The notes: generated from the letters alone by a model not told the origin. Shown: positions 27,245-37,019, counted from the first letter of the stretch. The stretch is 64,000 nucleotides of DNA from Chitinophagaceae bacterium (GCA_023229465.1 JALNZE010000001.1:124001-188000); one strand, 5' to 3'. Numbers and translations: made by a program.

Positions 27245-28294
27245 ATGCCCCGCAGTAAAATAGCCGGTATTGGTATGTATGTGCCCAAAAACGTAGTAAC
27301 CAATCAGGACCTCACCCAGTATATGGACACCAATGATGAATGGATCCAGGAACGTACCGGCATTAAAGAGCGCCACTATGCACACCGGACAGAAGAAACC
27401 ACCACTACCATGGCTGTTGAGGCAGCCAAAATAGCCATAGAAAGAGCCGGAACCACCGCGCAGGATATCGATTTTATAGTCTTTGCCACCCTGTCACCCG
27501 ATTATTATTTTCCGGGTTGTGGGGTATTATTACAACGTGCCCTGAAAATGAAAGAAATAGGTGCACTGGATGTTCGTAACCAGTGCAGTGGTTTTTTATA
27601 TGCATTAAGTGTTGCTGATCAGTTTATCAAAACAGGCATGTATAAAAACATTTTAGTGGTGGGTAGTGAGAAACATTCCTTCGGACTGGATTTAACCACA
27701 AGGGGCAGAAATATCTCTGTAATTTTTGGAGATGGTTCCGGCGCCGTGGTATTGCAACCTACTGAAGAGGATGACCGCGGCATTTTAAGTACACATTTAC
27801 ATAGCGATGGCGGGTCGGCCGAAATATTGGCCATGTATAATCCCGGTACCCATGCCAATCATTGGGGTACACAGGATTATGCCGATTTTGATGATGCCCC
27901 CATAGCAAATATGTTTATGAGTCATGCCATGATTGATCACGCCCAGAATTTTCCATATATGGACGGGCAATTGGTATTTAAAAAAGCCATCATCAAATTT
28001 CCGGAAGTAATCATGGAAGCCTTGCAGGCAAATGGGTACCAGGCTTCTGATATCAAAATGCTCATCCCCCACCAGGCTAACCTGCGCATCAGCCAGTTTG
28101 TACAGCATACATTAAAACTGAGCGATAACCAGGTTTACAACAATATTCAACAATATGGTAACACTACCGCTGCATCCGTTCCCATAGCTTTGTGTGAAGC
28201 CTGGGAAAAGGGCATGATAAAGAATGGAGACCTGGTTTGTCTGGCAGCATTTGGCAGCGGTTTTACCTGGGCCAGCGCTTTGATTAAATGGTGA
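27245..28294 (+). CDS. 3-oxoacyl-ACP synthase III family protein (FabH-like)
   Basis: 349 residues from the ATG at 27245; a TTG six bases earlier is less likely. Thiolase fold with C114 in RNQCSGFLYAL, His in PHQANLRIS and Asn in YGNTTAAS, the Cys-His-Asn triad of condensing enzymes. It may start fatty acid synthesis or belong to a specialised lipid pathway; it stands away from other fab genes. The following gene is a lipid kinase, which hints at membrane lipid metabolism. Confidence 0.9.
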   Translation: MPRSKIAGIGMYVPKNVVTNQDLTQYMDTNDEWIQERTGIKERHYAHRTEETTTTMAVEAAKIAIERAGTTAQDIDFIVFATLSPDYYFPGCGVLLQRALKMKEIGALDVRNQCSGFLYALSVADQFIKTGMYKNILVVGSEKHSFGLDLTTRGRNISVIFGDGSGAVVLQPTEEDDRGILSTHLHSDGGSAEILAMYNPGTHANHWGTQDYADFDDAPIANMFMSHAMIDHAQNFPYMDGQLVFKKAIIKFPEVIMEALQANGYQASDIKMLIPHQANLRISQFVQHTLKLSDNQVYNNIQQYGNTTAASVPIALCEAWEKGMIKNGDLVCLAAFGSGFTWASALIKW

Positions 28295-28396
28295 TCGCGG
28301 ATTTTTATATGTTGTAAAATGTATGATCTCTATTCTTTGCTTATGAACGTATGTATGTAAATATGGTTCTCACCATAAAACAGGATTATTAAAGTG

Positions 28397-29299
28397 ATGA
28401 GTGACAGAAAAATAATTTATCTCATAAACCCTATTTCAGGAACTTCAAAAAAAGAAGGTCTCAGGAAATTGATTGAAAGGGAAACAACCGCGCAGGGAAT
28501 ACCTTTCGAGATTCAGAGTACCAATGCTGATGGCGACTATGATCTGCTGAAAGATAAGATACTAAAGGAAGGCATTACTGATGTGGTTGTTACAGGTGGC
28601 GATGGCACTGTAAACCAGGTTACCAGTGCATTACGTGGCATTTCTATACGCATTGGAATTATACCGGTTGGTTCAGGCAATGGGCTGGCAAGAACCGCGG
28701 GGATACCTACCAAGCCGCAGCAGGCCCTGGCATTAATTTTTACAGGCAAAACACAAAAAGTAGATGCCTTCCTGATTAATAACCAATATGCCTGTACGCT
28801 CAGCGGTATTGGATTTGATGCACAGGTAGCACACGATTTTGCCACCAAGGCATCCAGGGGTTTACTTACCTATACACAGCAGAGCATTATTAATTTTTTT
28901 AAAGCGCAACCTTATCAGTTTGAAATTATCATAGATGGCTTTTCTTTTTTTACTGATGCATTTTTTATCAGCATTGCCAACAGTAACCAGTTTGGAAATA
29001 ATTTCACCATTGCCCCGCAGGCTAATTTACATGACGGCCTACTGGATATTGTAATTGTTCAAAAAATGAATAAGGCTAAACTGCCGTTTGTAATGCTTAA
29101 GCATATCCGCAGCAATAATAAGATACAGGAGCTGGTAGAATCAATGAGCCAGAAAAACATTATCTATTTCCAAACCACGTCACTTATCATCAGGAATTTA
29201 AAATACGCGCCATTGCATATTGATGGAGAGCCAAGAGAAACAGCGGAAGAATTCAGGATAGAAATTTTGAAAGATTGTTTTGAGTTGATACAGGTATAA
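28397..29299 (+). CDS. Diacylglycerol/sphingosine-type lipid kinase (YegS/DgkB family)
   Basis: 300 residues from the ATG at 28397. The nucleotide-binding motif GGDGTVNQV and the GSGNGLARTAGI block define the DAGK catalytic family. The C-terminal half is a beta-rich substrate domain ending in HIDGEP, also typical. It likely phosphorylates diacylglycerol or a related lipid. Located 102 bp after the FabH-like gene; joint transcription is possible. Confidence 0.92.
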   Translation: MSDRKIIYLINPISGTSKKEGLRKLIERETTAQGIPFEIQSTNADGDYDLLKDKILKEGITDVVVTGGDGTVNQVTSALRGISIRIGIIPVGSGNGLARTAGIPTKPQQALALIFTGKTQKVDAFLINNQYACTLSGIGFDAQVAHDFATKASRGLLTYTQQSIINFFKAQPYQFEIIIDGFSFFTDAFFISIANSNQFGNNFTIAPQANLHDGLLDIVIVQKMNKAKLPFVMLKHIRSNNKIQELVESMSQKNIIYFQTTSLIIRNLKYAPLHIDGEPRETAEEFRIEILKDCFELIQV

Positions 29300-29363
29300 G
29301 GAAAAGTTTATAAATTTATTTCGAATATTTCGTAAGAAGGTTTTTAAATTTTCGGGTATGTTT

Positions 29364-29798
29364 TTATCTTATGGTTAGTTCCCATATACCACTGTTTACC
29401 TCTTTAAACGCCGTATCAAGCGAATAATGGTTGTAAACAATCGTTTTATTGAACGACCAAATCTTAATTTCTTTAATCAAAGAATGATCCGGAGTAACTC
29501 CACGTCCACCCACATTATGATCCACTCTAAGATTCTTGTTAACCGGAAGAATATAATTACTTATGAGTGTAATTGTGTCAAGATTGTAAGGAAGTCCCGA
29601 CTCTTCATTCAGGTTTTTAAGATATATTAAATAACTTTCTCTATTATAATTATAAAGACTATCCAACTTGTCCCTGTTATATACAATTGATATGTTGACC
29701 TGGTGAGATGAGATGTTCTTAATTTGAGAAGAACAACTGTAATCCATGGCACAAGCGGGGATCAGTATAATTAAAAAAAATAAAATAAATAATTTCAT
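29364..29798 (-). CDS. Hypothetical lipoprotein
   Basis: 144 residues from the ATG at 29798, chosen because it gives a clean lipoprotein signal (KLFILFFLIILIPAC). The mature part is rich in Asn and Tyr with no known motif. It lies downstream of the patatin-like gene on the same strand with a 66-bp gap. Function unknown. Confidence 0.65.
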   Translation of the reverse strand: MKLFILFFLIILIPACAMDYSCSSQIKNISSHQVNISIVYNRDKLDSLYNYNRESYLIYLKNLNEESGLPYNLDTITLISNYILPVNKNLRVDHNVGGRGVTPDHSLIKEIKIWSFNKTIVYNHYSLDTAFKEVNSGIWELTIR

Positions 29799-29864
29799 TT
29801 TAGGTTCATTTTGGATAATTATTATCGTTTGCAATTGCCGTGAAAACACCCATTGTTATTTCGA

Positions 29865-32096
29865 TTATTTTCTATATGAATTAATCCGCTTGAGCTTCTC
29901 AAACTGCTCCTTATTCGCCGGATTATCCAAAGCCAACGCAATATTTTTTTTCTCCGCAGCCGTTAAGTGAAAACTTAAACTGGCGGGTTCCTCATTTTTG
30001 GAAGGAACATATTGAAAACATACCCTGTAAAAGTTGGGGCCATAGGCATCTGACATATACTGCAACTGGTCGTGCTGGTAATAATCCTGCAACTTAAACC
30101 AGTTATGCTGCAATACTAAAAAGGGTTTCGTAAGCAGGCTGATAAAGTCGTTGCTCTCAAAAGGTTTATCCCAGTTGCCCAGGCTGCGGTCGCGAATCTG
30201 CAACAATACTACTTTACTGGTATTTGCCTGTAACCAGTCTTTAAATACATCCATAAAACGGAGACAGGCTTCCTGCCCGAAGTTATCGCGCAGTCCGGCA
30301 TCCATCACATCAATAATTGGTTCTGTTGGTAACCATACATTCGGTAATACATACGGGAAAGTAGCATTCATGCGTAAGGCAGAAAGTATATTCAAATTCA
30401 TCCCATCCTGCTTACTGAAGAACGAATTAAAATCTACCGCATCAGCATCTACCGACATACTATTTGCTGTATGAAGTGTCGGCCGCATGAGAAACCTAAC
30501 AGGGTGAGTGCTGATAATCATCTTGCGCCCATCCCGGTTAATCATCGAATTAAAAAACATGGTGGGTATTTCTGCATTGGCCTCTGGTACCAGATACTCT
30601 TTTAATGTTTTACGCAGTAACCCATCGGTATTCTCATTTAATTTTTGTTCAAATGCATACCCCCGGTCCTTCGCATATTGGAAGCCGTTCATTTCAAATT
30701 TTTGAACAGGCCCTATAATATCCCTGGAAACAAAAGAAGAGAAGAGCGGACTGAGCAGGTCGCGTGAAATTTTTTCGGTATACTGCTTATCCTGCAGATT
30801 GATATTAGCTCCTTTTAACTTCTCATAATACAGTTCCCTGAAATAAGCGGCGCCCAGCAGACCGCCAGAGGCGCCATTGATTAAAATAGTTTGCCGCAAT
30901 AGTTGCCCACCAAATATACTGTCCAGCTTTTGTAAAGTATGCATAGTAAATGCCGTACTGCGAAGCCCACCACCACTGGTATTGATCATATACAATATGG
31001 GTTTCTCTTCTGCCTGGCGAGACTTCCAGCGATTCAATATTTGTAAGAAATATTTTTTATCGGATTCAATATTGGCCTCACTGGCCAATTGACTGATATT
31101 TTCCCTGGTATACGCCGGTCGTTCATTCTTATTAAGATAATTCAGGCCATAGGCTTTATTACGCGGATCAATGATTTCATGCTGATACAGGAAATTAGAA
31201 ATCAGGTATACCAATAGCAGCAGGGGAATACCCCAGGTGTGGAGAAAAAGAGACAGGGCCCCGGCCACTGCTATCAGAATGGCAAAAAGTATGGTAATAC
31301 TTGCCGCGGCAGGTATTTGAAAGAGCCGTGAATCAGAAATATATCCCACAAGTATCAGGAAAACAAAAGCGATGGTAATGGCCAGTACCGCGGCCACATG
31401 GTGTCGCTTTAAAACAGTCGCGAGAAACTCATCACTATAATGGCGTACATCTCTCGGTTTCCGCAAACGAAAGCCGGCGCTCAAAAACCAGTCTACCCGT
31501 AATTCAGTCTTTTCTTTAGGCAAATGCTTTTTCAGCAAAGAAACCTCATATTGGGTATTGGCCGATTTAATAACGGATCCCATCGTATAAAAAATGGTTT
31601 TGTCGGCGCCAAAAAAATAGACAAAAGACAGGAGGATCGAAAGGATAAGTCCGCCGGAGAATCCACCTATTAATAAAAGCACTTCAGTACCCTGTAATAG
31701 TTGCTGGTAATAACCATAATCTACCGCTTTAACCAGGTAGAATACCAGAAATACCAGCGGTATCACCGCGTTGTTGATACAATACTTTAAAAAAGGTTGC
31801 GAATTGGTAGCCAGAAACAATAAGTTCTTATTATGCAGGATAAAAGTGGTGATGTTCCAGCTCATCACAAATATACCAAATGCGAATCCTGCAATACCCG
31901 TACTCAGCAGGGTTACCTCACCAAAATATTCAGGGGCCAGGAAAAGTGAATTGGCGCCAAATGGGTACATAAAATTGCCGGCAACAGTCGCGAATAAGAT
32001 ATACCAGAAAATTAAAAGCACCTGGTAACGGCGAAAGTGCAACAAAAAAAGCTGCACCGGTAACGAATACCACAAACCCACCAGGTATTTCTTCAT
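29865..32096 (-). CDS. Membrane-bound patatin-like phospholipase
   Basis: 743 residues. The N-terminal 330 residues hold about eight membrane segments. The cytosolic C-terminal half has the patatin features: glycine-rich oxyanion loop NTSGGGLRST, the nucleophile in LINGASGGLLGAAYF (GxSxG form GASGG), and the catalytic Asp in VMDAGLRDN (DAG in place of DGG). Probably a lipid acyl hydrolase working at the inner membrane. The membrane part is unlike the common soluble patatins. Confidence 0.88.
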   Translation of the reverse strand: MKKYLVGLWYSLPVQLFLLHFRRYQVLLIFWYILFATVAGNFMYPFGANSLFLAPEYFGEVTLLSTGIAGFAFGIFVMSWNITTFILHNKNLLFLATNSQPFLKYCINNAVIPLVFLVFYLVKAVDYGYYQQLLQGTEVLLLIGGFSGGLILSILLSFVYFFGADKTIFYTMGSVIKSANTQYEVSLLKKHLPKEKTELRVDWFLSAGFRLRKPRDVRHYSDEFLATVLKRHHVAAVLAITIAFVFLILVGYISDSRLFQIPAAASITILFAILIAVAGALSLFLHTWGIPLLLLVYLISNFLYQHEIIDPRNKAYGLNYLNKNERPAYTRENISQLASEANIESDKKYFLQILNRWKSRQAEEKPILYMINTSGGGLRSTAFTMHTLQKLDSIFGGQLLRQTILINGASGGLLGAAYFRELYYEKLKGANINLQDKQYTEKISRDLLSPLFSSFVSRDIIGPVQKFEMNGFQYAKDRGYAFEQKLNENTDGLLRKTLKEYLVPEANAEIPTMFFNSMINRDGRKMIISTHPVRFLMRPTLHTANSMSVDADAVDFNSFFSKQDGMNLNILSALRMNATFPYVLPNVWLPTEPIIDVMDAGLRDNFGQEACLRFMDVFKDWLQANTSKVVLLQIRDRSLGNWDKPFESNDFISLLTKPFLVLQHNWFKLQDYYQHDQLQYMSDAYGPNFYRVCFQYVPSKNEEPASLSFHLTAAEKKNIALALDNPANKEQFEKLKRINSYRK

Positions 32097-32135
32097 ATAA
32101 TTAAGAGTATTATTTTAGGCAGGTTGCTGCACCCC

Positions 32136-33215
32136 TTATCCATTTCTCTCTGTGTACCCCTGTTCCCCTCTTAGTACAAACAACATCCAAACCAAAGACA
32201 ACAACAAAAGCATCCCGGTTAACTGATGCAGTTGTGCCATCCATTCAAATACACCCCAATTACCCGGGATAATATCGTTGCTGGTTAGCACACTTGCTAT
32301 ACCTAAAATCAATTGCAGTAATACAATAGCCAATGGCCACCAACGGGTTTTCTTAAACAGATCAGATCCATTTGTCTTAAAAAGTTTCAGCGACCATATC
32401 AATACCAGCACAAATAACAGGTAAGCTAATCCCCGGTGAATGAAATGAATAAGTACGGTATTATTAACCAGGTTAAGGAATAGCGACTGATCATTCCATA
32501 ATTTTTCCGGCACCCATTCGCCATTAATGGTGGGCCAGGTTGGCGCAGTAGCGGCAGCTTTATGTCCGGCCATTAATGCGCCATACAATAACTGAACAAT
32601 CAGCAACGTCAAAAGTACCCCGTTCCATTGCCTGAGAGAATTATTTTGTATTCTTTGTTCATCCTTAACCAATAACCGCAGGGAAAACCAAAACGTATAA
32701 CAAAGCAGTCCTAATGCGAAAATAAAATGCAATGCCAGCCGCGTAGGCTTCACATATACGGCATCACCGATGAGTCCGCTGGCCACCATAATCCAACCAA
32801 TGGCCCCTTGCAACGCCCCCAGAAAAAAAAGAATAAGTAAAGGCTGAACCATTTCTTTTTTAAATTGTTTTTTTACCATAAACCAAACAAAACCGATGGC
32901 GAATACCAAACCGATGGTTCTTGCCCATAAGCGGTGGAACCACTCCCAGAAAAAAATGAATTTGAAATCTGAAACTGTAAAATCGAAATTTAATAATTGA
33001 TATTGGGGAGTTTGTTTGTATTTAGCGAATTCAGTTAACCATTGTTGTTCATTTAGTGGTGGCAATGAACCGGTGATCACATCCCACTGTGTTATGGATA
33101 GACCACTACCCGTTAAACGGGTAATTCCCCCTAAGGCAATTTGTATAACCGTCATGGCTACCCCAATTAAAAGCCAGGTGGCTACCAGCCTGGAAGAACG
33201 ATTCGTTGAATGCAT
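32136..33215 (-). CDS. ctaA: Heme A synthase, CtaA/COX15 family
   Basis: Oxidises the methyl group of heme O to make heme A for cytochrome oxidase. 359 residues with eight predicted membrane segments. Conserved GGITRLTGSGLSITQWD near the N-terminus and heme-binding histidines in WEWFHRLWAR, HFIHRGLAY and QLHQLTG. The last dozen codons (RGEQGYTERNG) fall in a CTCTGTGTACCCC-type repeat. The C-terminus may have been extended by that repeat. Confidence 0.93.
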   Translation of the reverse strand: MHSTNRSSRLVATWLLIGVAMTVIQIALGGITRLTGSGLSITQWDVITGSLPPLNEQQWLTEFAKYKQTPQYQLLNFDFTVSDFKFIFFWEWFHRLWARTIGLVFAIGFVWFMVKKQFKKEMVQPLLILFFLGALQGAIGWIMVASGLIGDAVYVKPTRLALHFIFALGLLCYTFWFSLRLLVKDEQRIQNNSLRQWNGVLLTLLIVQLLYGALMAGHKAAATAPTWPTINGEWVPEKLWNDQSLFLNLVNNTVLIHFIHRGLAYLLFVLVLIWSLKLFKTNGSDLFKKTRWWPLAIVLLQLILGIASVLTSNDIIPGNWGVFEWMAQLHQLTGMLLLLSLVWMLFVLRGEQGYTERNG

Positions 33216-33308
33216 ATATCAGTTGTTTCGGAACAGGCACAAAGTTACAGGTATAAAATGCCCTGCCGGAATTTTGACAAATGAATTTGGGAAGTATTGC
33301 CGGTATGC

Positions 33309-33926
33309 ATGAATTTTACCAAAATGTTAGAACCCTTTTATCAAACAGCACTAAAGGAAGCAGGCGCTGATGAAGCCGGAAGGGGTTGTTATGCGGGACC
33401 GGTTTTTGCCGCATCTGTTATTTTACCAAAGCATTTTTACCACCCGCTGTTAAATGATAGTAAGCTGGTAGCCGCCAGAGATAGGGAGCTACTGAAAGAA
33501 GTGATACAATCATCTGCCATTAGCTGGGCAGTGGCCAGTATAGATAATACTGAGATAGACAGGACCAATATTTTAAAAGCCTCTTTCAAAGCCATGCACC
33601 TGGCTATTGACCAGCTCAAACCCGGGCCAGGTTTATTATTAATTGATGGGAATCGCTTCATCCGGTACAAAAAAATTCCACATCACTGTATTATTAAAGG
33701 GGATGGCAAATATGCCTGTATTGCCGCTGCCAGCATTTTGGCTAAAACATTTAGGGATGCCTATATGCGGCAATTACACGAAGAATTTCCGATGTATGGA
33801 TGGAATAATAACAAGGGCTATGGAACATGGGAGCACCGGAAAGCGATTGAAAAGTACGGGTTATGTAAATACCATCGGATGAGTTATCGTATTCTACCAG
33901 GAGAGGGAGAGATTAAATTTGGATAA
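33309..33926 (+). CDS. rnhB: Ribonuclease HII
   Basis: Removes RNA from RNA-DNA hybrids. 205 residues from the ATG at 33309; an upstream TTG and a later ATG are alternatives. The motif DEAGRGCYAGPV and downstream acidic residues, plus GDGKYACIAAASILAKTFRD, are diagnostic. Convergent with the Sua5-type gene, separated by a single base pair. Confidence 0.95.
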   Translation: MNFTKMLEPFYQTALKEAGADEAGRGCYAGPVFAASVILPKHFYHPLLNDSKLVAARDRELLKEVIQSSAISWAVASIDNTEIDRTNILKASFKAMHLAIDQLKPGPGLLLIDGNRFIRYKKIPHHCIIKGDGKYACIAAASILAKTFRDAYMRQLHEEFPMYGWNNNKGYGTWEHRKAIEKYGLCKYHRMSYRILPGEGEIKFG

Positions 33927-34547
33927 CTACCTCAACGCTTCATTCTCCCATACTCCCGCCCCCTCTCTGATTACCTCGTAAGTATCTTTTGTGCAGTCTA
34001 TAACGGTAGAAGGTATCATACCACCTATCCCACCATCAATAACAATATCAACCAGCTTATGAAAATTTTCATACATCAATTCAGGATCGGTATATTCTTC
34101 CACCATTTCTCCGGGTAAGGAGGCGGAAAGAAGCGGATGGCCCAACTCCCTAACAATGGTGCGGGCAATGGTATTATCCGGAACCCGAAGACCGATGGTA
34201 TTTTTTTTACTATGCAATATTTTGGGTACTTCTTTACTTGCCGGTAAAATAAATGTATACGCACCGGGCAGGTGCTCTTTTAATAACCGGTATAATGGCG
34301 TTGAAATACTCTTGGTGTATTTGCTCAGGTCGCTCAGGTCATAACATACAAAACTGAGTTGCGCTTTTGCAGGATCAATATTTTTTATCCGGGCAATCCG
34401 TTCGATAGCTTTATGCTGAAAAATATCGCACCCCAATCCATAAATGGTATCGGTAGGATAGATAATAATGCCCCCGTCAAGTAAACATTCGATAACGGTT
34501 TTAATATGCCGCGGGTTGGGATTATCAGGATGGATTGTTAAAAACAT
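33927..34547 (-). CDS. L-threonylcarbamoyladenylate synthase (Sua5/YrdC/YciO family)
   Basis: Makes the activated carbamoyl-threonyl adenylate for t6A tRNA modification. 206 residues of the YrdC fold; PTDTIYGLGCD and the SxR-type substrate motifs (KNTIGLRVPDN) are visible. It could be either the tRNA-modifying enzyme or a YciO paralogue. Its 5' leader contains a strong hairpin with T tract on this strand. Confidence 0.9.
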   Translation of the reverse strand: MFLTIHPDNPNPRHIKTVIECLLDGGIIIYPTDTIYGLGCDIFQHKAIERIARIKNIDPAKAQLSFVCYDLSDLSKYTKSISTPLYRLLKEHLPGAYTFILPASKEVPKILHSKKNTIGLRVPDNTIARTIVRELGHPLLSASLPGEMVEEYTDPELMYENFHKLVDIVIDGGIGGMIPSTVIDCTKDTYEVIREGAGVWENEALR

Positions 34548-34598
34548 ACTGCAAATTACAAACTAAAAATTGTAAAGCCCTGTTTGGTATAAAACAAA

Positions 34599-34619
34599 AA
34601 GGCGGCCTTGTGCCGCCTT
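34599..34619 (-). terminator. Hairpin with T tract in the leader of the Sua5-type gene
   Basis: AAGGCGGC and GCCGCCTT pair around a 5-nt loop; on the minus strand the stem runs into TTTTTGTTTTAT. It sits 52 bp upstream of the Sua5-type start, within a divergent gap where no gene ends. It may be a leader attenuator or the end of an unseen small RNA. Confidence 0.6.
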
Positions 34620-34679
34620 CTGTTTGTTTGTAACCCCCTGTGAAAACTGAAAAATAAAAGTAGCTACCGCCCGCAAACA

Positions 34680-34697
34680 GTACAACCCGGTTTGTAC
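34680..34697. promoter_or_regulatory. Palindrome GTACAA-N6-TTGTAC
   Basis: Inverted repeat in the divergent region between the Sua5-type gene and the LuxR-type regulator, 124 bp upstream of the regulator start. It has operator-like symmetry, and the partner protein is unknown. Confidence 0.4.
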
Positions 34698-34820
34698 GCA
34701 ATTAATTGGGTGTTTTAACGGTTTATTATTTCGTAAAAACTACCGAAATTGTATTTCTGTTAATTCAGAACTTAGGGCATTTTGCCAATAGTTGGCGCAT
34801 ACCCTATTAATGATTTTACT

Positions 34821-35474
34821 ATGATACAGGTAGCCATGGTTGATGATCATATTTTATTACGGCAGGGATTGGCCTCCGTAATCAATTCCTTTGCAGGATA
34901 TAAGGTTATATATGAGGCCAATAACGGAAAACAATTCACAGAATGGCTCAACCCTGCTAACCTGCCCGACCTGGTTTTGATGGATATTAATATGCCGGAA
35001 ATGAACGGTCATGAAACCGCTTTATGGCTCCATACCCATTATCCACAGGTAAAGTTTATAGCACTCAGCATGATGAATGATGAGCGTTCTATCATCAAAA
35101 TGCTGCAGAATGGAGCCCGCGGATATTTATTGAAAGATGCCGAAATTGAAGATCTGAAAAAGGCTTTGCACGATGTAACGCATAAGGGTATTTACATCAA
35201 TCATATTCTCTATAAACATATCGTTGATTCCATTCATGGTATCCCGGCAGAAGAAGAAACAGAACAGGAAAAACTAAAAGCCATGAGTGAGCGGGAAAAA
35301 GAATTTCTTCGCTGGCTCTGTACAGATAAATCCTATAAAGAAATAGCCGCTGCCATGTACCTGAGCCCCAGAACCATTGATGGCTACAGGGATGCCCTGT
35401 TTACTAAACTGAAAGTAGTTTCAAGAATTGGGCTGGTGCTGTTTGCTATCAGAAATGAGATAGCAAAAGTTTAA
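34821..35474 (+). CDS. Response regulator, NarL/LuxR family
   Basis: 217 residues from the ATG at 34821, directly before the conserved MVDDH receiver start; a TTG 39 bases earlier is not needed. The phosphoacceptor is D55 (LVLMDINMPE). The LuxR helix-turn-helix at the C-terminus contains MSEREKEFLRWLCTDKSYKEIA. No kinase gene is adjacent, so it is an orphan regulator in this window. Confidence 0.92.
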   Translation: MIQVAMVDDHILLRQGLASVINSFAGYKVIYEANNGKQFTEWLNPANLPDLVLMDINMPEMNGHETALWLHTHYPQVKFIALSMMNDERSIIKMLQNGARGYLLKDAEIEDLKKALHDVTHKGIYINHILYKHIVDSIHGIPAEEETEQEKLKAMSEREKEFLRWLCTDKSYKEIAAAMYLSPRTIDGYRDALFTKLKVVSRIGLVLFAIRNEIAKV

Positions 35475-35488
35475 GTAGCTGTCATAAA

Positions 35489-35513
35489 AAAACCCCGCAC
35501 AAGCAAGGGTTTT
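35489..35513. terminator. Bidirectional terminator between two convergent genes
   Basis: AAAACCC and GGGTTTT form a 7-bp stem with an inner GC/GC pair, flanked by A and T runs on both sides. It lies between the ends of the LuxR-type regulator and korB and can serve both strands. Confidence 0.65.
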
Positions 35514-35534
35514 TATTGAATATATTTGTGTCTT

Positions 35535-36575
35535 TTACAAAATTTCCCACACTTCCTTACCCCTGAGTAATTTATCCAGATCACCCTTGCCTTTAGTGGC
35601 AATGGTTTCATCAATCTGCATAGTCATGATGTCTTCATAACAGGGTCTGTCGGTTTCAAAAAATACGCCAAACGGGCGTGGAAAATGAACCGTTTCTTTG
35701 GTTGGATCATCGAATAACCTGATTAATATCTGAGCTTTATAAAAATCCTTTTCGTCATGTATCCAGAGGTCATCAGCGCTTACTCCGTTACCCAGTTCCG
35801 CCACTACCGGTTTCAACCCATCTAACTTAATCCCTTTATTTTGTGCGGCGCCAAATACCAATGGTTTGCCCTGCTCAAGAAACAGGGTTTCTTCCGGTTT
35901 ACTTGACTTCTCTGTAAATATTTCAAAAGCACCATCATTAAAGATGTTACAGTTCTGGTATATTTCCAGGAAGGAGGAACCTTTGTGCTGGTAAGACCTG
36001 GTGAGCATGCTTTGCAGGTGTTTCGGATCGCGATCCATACTACGCGCAATAAGGCTGGCATCGGCCCCCATGGCCAAAGCCAATGGATTGAAGGGATGGT
36101 CAATGCTACCAATCGGGGAACTCTTGGTAACCTTATGTACTTCTGAGGTTGGTGAATATTGCCCTTTGGTTAAACCATATATCTGGTTATTGAAAACCAG
36201 CATATTTACATCAAAATTTCTTCTCAGTAAATGAATGGTGTGGTTACCCCCAATACTTAAACTGTCTCCATCACCAGATACAATCCAGACACTTAATTCC
36301 GGGCGGGCGGCTTTTAACCCACTGGCTACCGCTGCGGCACGGCCATGGATTGAGTGCATACCATAGGTATTCATATAATACGGAAAACGGCTGCTGCAGC
36401 CGATACCGCTGATGATTACAATATTTTCTTTGGGAATACCCATACCCGGCATAATCTTTTGAACCTGGGCAAGAATGGAATAATCACCACAACCCGGGCA
36501 CCAGCGAACCTCCTGGTCCGTTACAAAATCCTTAGCTGTTAATTGAGGCGCCGCTTGTGTTAACGTTTCTGACAT
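35535..36575 (-). CDS. korB: 2-oxoacid:ferredoxin oxidoreductase beta subunit (KorB)
   Basis: Thiamine diphosphate subunit of an oxidoreductase such as 2-oxoglutarate:ferredoxin oxidoreductase, 346 residues. Cysteines in RWCPGCGDYS and the GIGCSSRFP segment bind an iron-sulfur cluster; VSGDGDSLSIGGNH binds ThDP and Mg. The usual alpha subunit (KorA) is not next to it: the upstream gene is an AhpD-like protein, with a repeat-rich gap in between. The alpha subunit must be elsewhere. Confidence 0.92.
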   Translation of the reverse strand: MSETLTQAAPQLTAKDFVTDQEVRWCPGCGDYSILAQVQKIMPGMGIPKENIVIISGIGCSSRFPYYMNTYGMHSIHGRAAAVASGLKAARPELSVWIVSGDGDSLSIGGNHTIHLLRRNFDVNMLVFNNQIYGLTKGQYSPTSEVHKVTKSSPIGSIDHPFNPLALAMGADASLIARSMDRDPKHLQSMLTRSYQHKGSSFLEIYQNCNIFNDGAFEIFTEKSSKPEETLFLEQGKPLVFGAAQNKGIKLDGLKPVVAELGNGVSADDLWIHDEKDFYKAQILIRLFDDPTKETVHFPRPFGVFFETDRPCYEDIMTMQIDETIATKGKGDLDKLLRGKEVWEIL

Positions 36576-36590
36576 AGCTGTTTAATTAAT

Positions 36591-36668
36591 AATTAGTAAT
36601 TAATAATTAATAATTGATTTAGAGAAGATAAAGCGCAAATATCCTGATTAATTAGTAATTAATAATTA
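36591..36668. repeat. Two exact 19-bp AT-only direct repeats
   Basis: AATTAGTAATTAATAATTA occurs at 36591-36609 and 36650-36668, with further TAATTA units between. The right copy abuts the stop codon of the AhpD-like gene. The repeats fill the gap where korA would normally stand next to korB. Confidence 0.7.
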
Positions 36669-37019
36669 CTAATTATTAATCATGCAGAGTTCCTCCCAGT
36701 ATTCTGCGGCCCGGCGCGTATGGGGTATCACTATCGTACCACCCACAATATTCGCTACCGCAAAGATCTCGTAGATTTCCTGCGTATTCATCCCCAGTTC
36801 ATGACTCTTCCCCAGATGGTATTTGATGCAGTCATCGCAACGCAATACCATACTGGCTACCAGGCCCAGCATTTCTTTGGTTTTTTTGTCCAGGGCCCCG
36901 GCCTCATAGGTATTGGTATCCAGATTCCATAAACGCTTCATCACCAGGTTATCCTTACTTAGGATCACATCATTCATTTTTTCCCGGTATTCATTAAACG
37001 CAGCAACTAATTGGCTCAT
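36669..37019 (-). CDS. Carboxymuconolactone decarboxylase family protein (AhpD-like)
   Basis: 116 residues, one AhpD-fold domain. The redox motif is RCDDCIKYHLGKSHELG, with CxxC and the following His as in AhpD peroxidase partners. It is probably a small thiol peroxidase or reductase. Upstream of korB on the same strand. Confidence 0.88.
   Translation of the reverse strand: MSQLVAAFNEYREKMNDVILSKDNLVMKRLWNLDTNTYEAGALDKKTKEMLGLVASMVLRCDDCIKYHLGKSHELGMNTQEIYEIFAVANIVGGTIVIPHTRRAAEYWEELCMINN

Noticed and set aside
34782..34820. Upstream TTG start for the LuxR-type regulator
   Set aside because: The receiver domain begins normally at the ATG at 34821; the extra 13 residues have no counterpart in the family.
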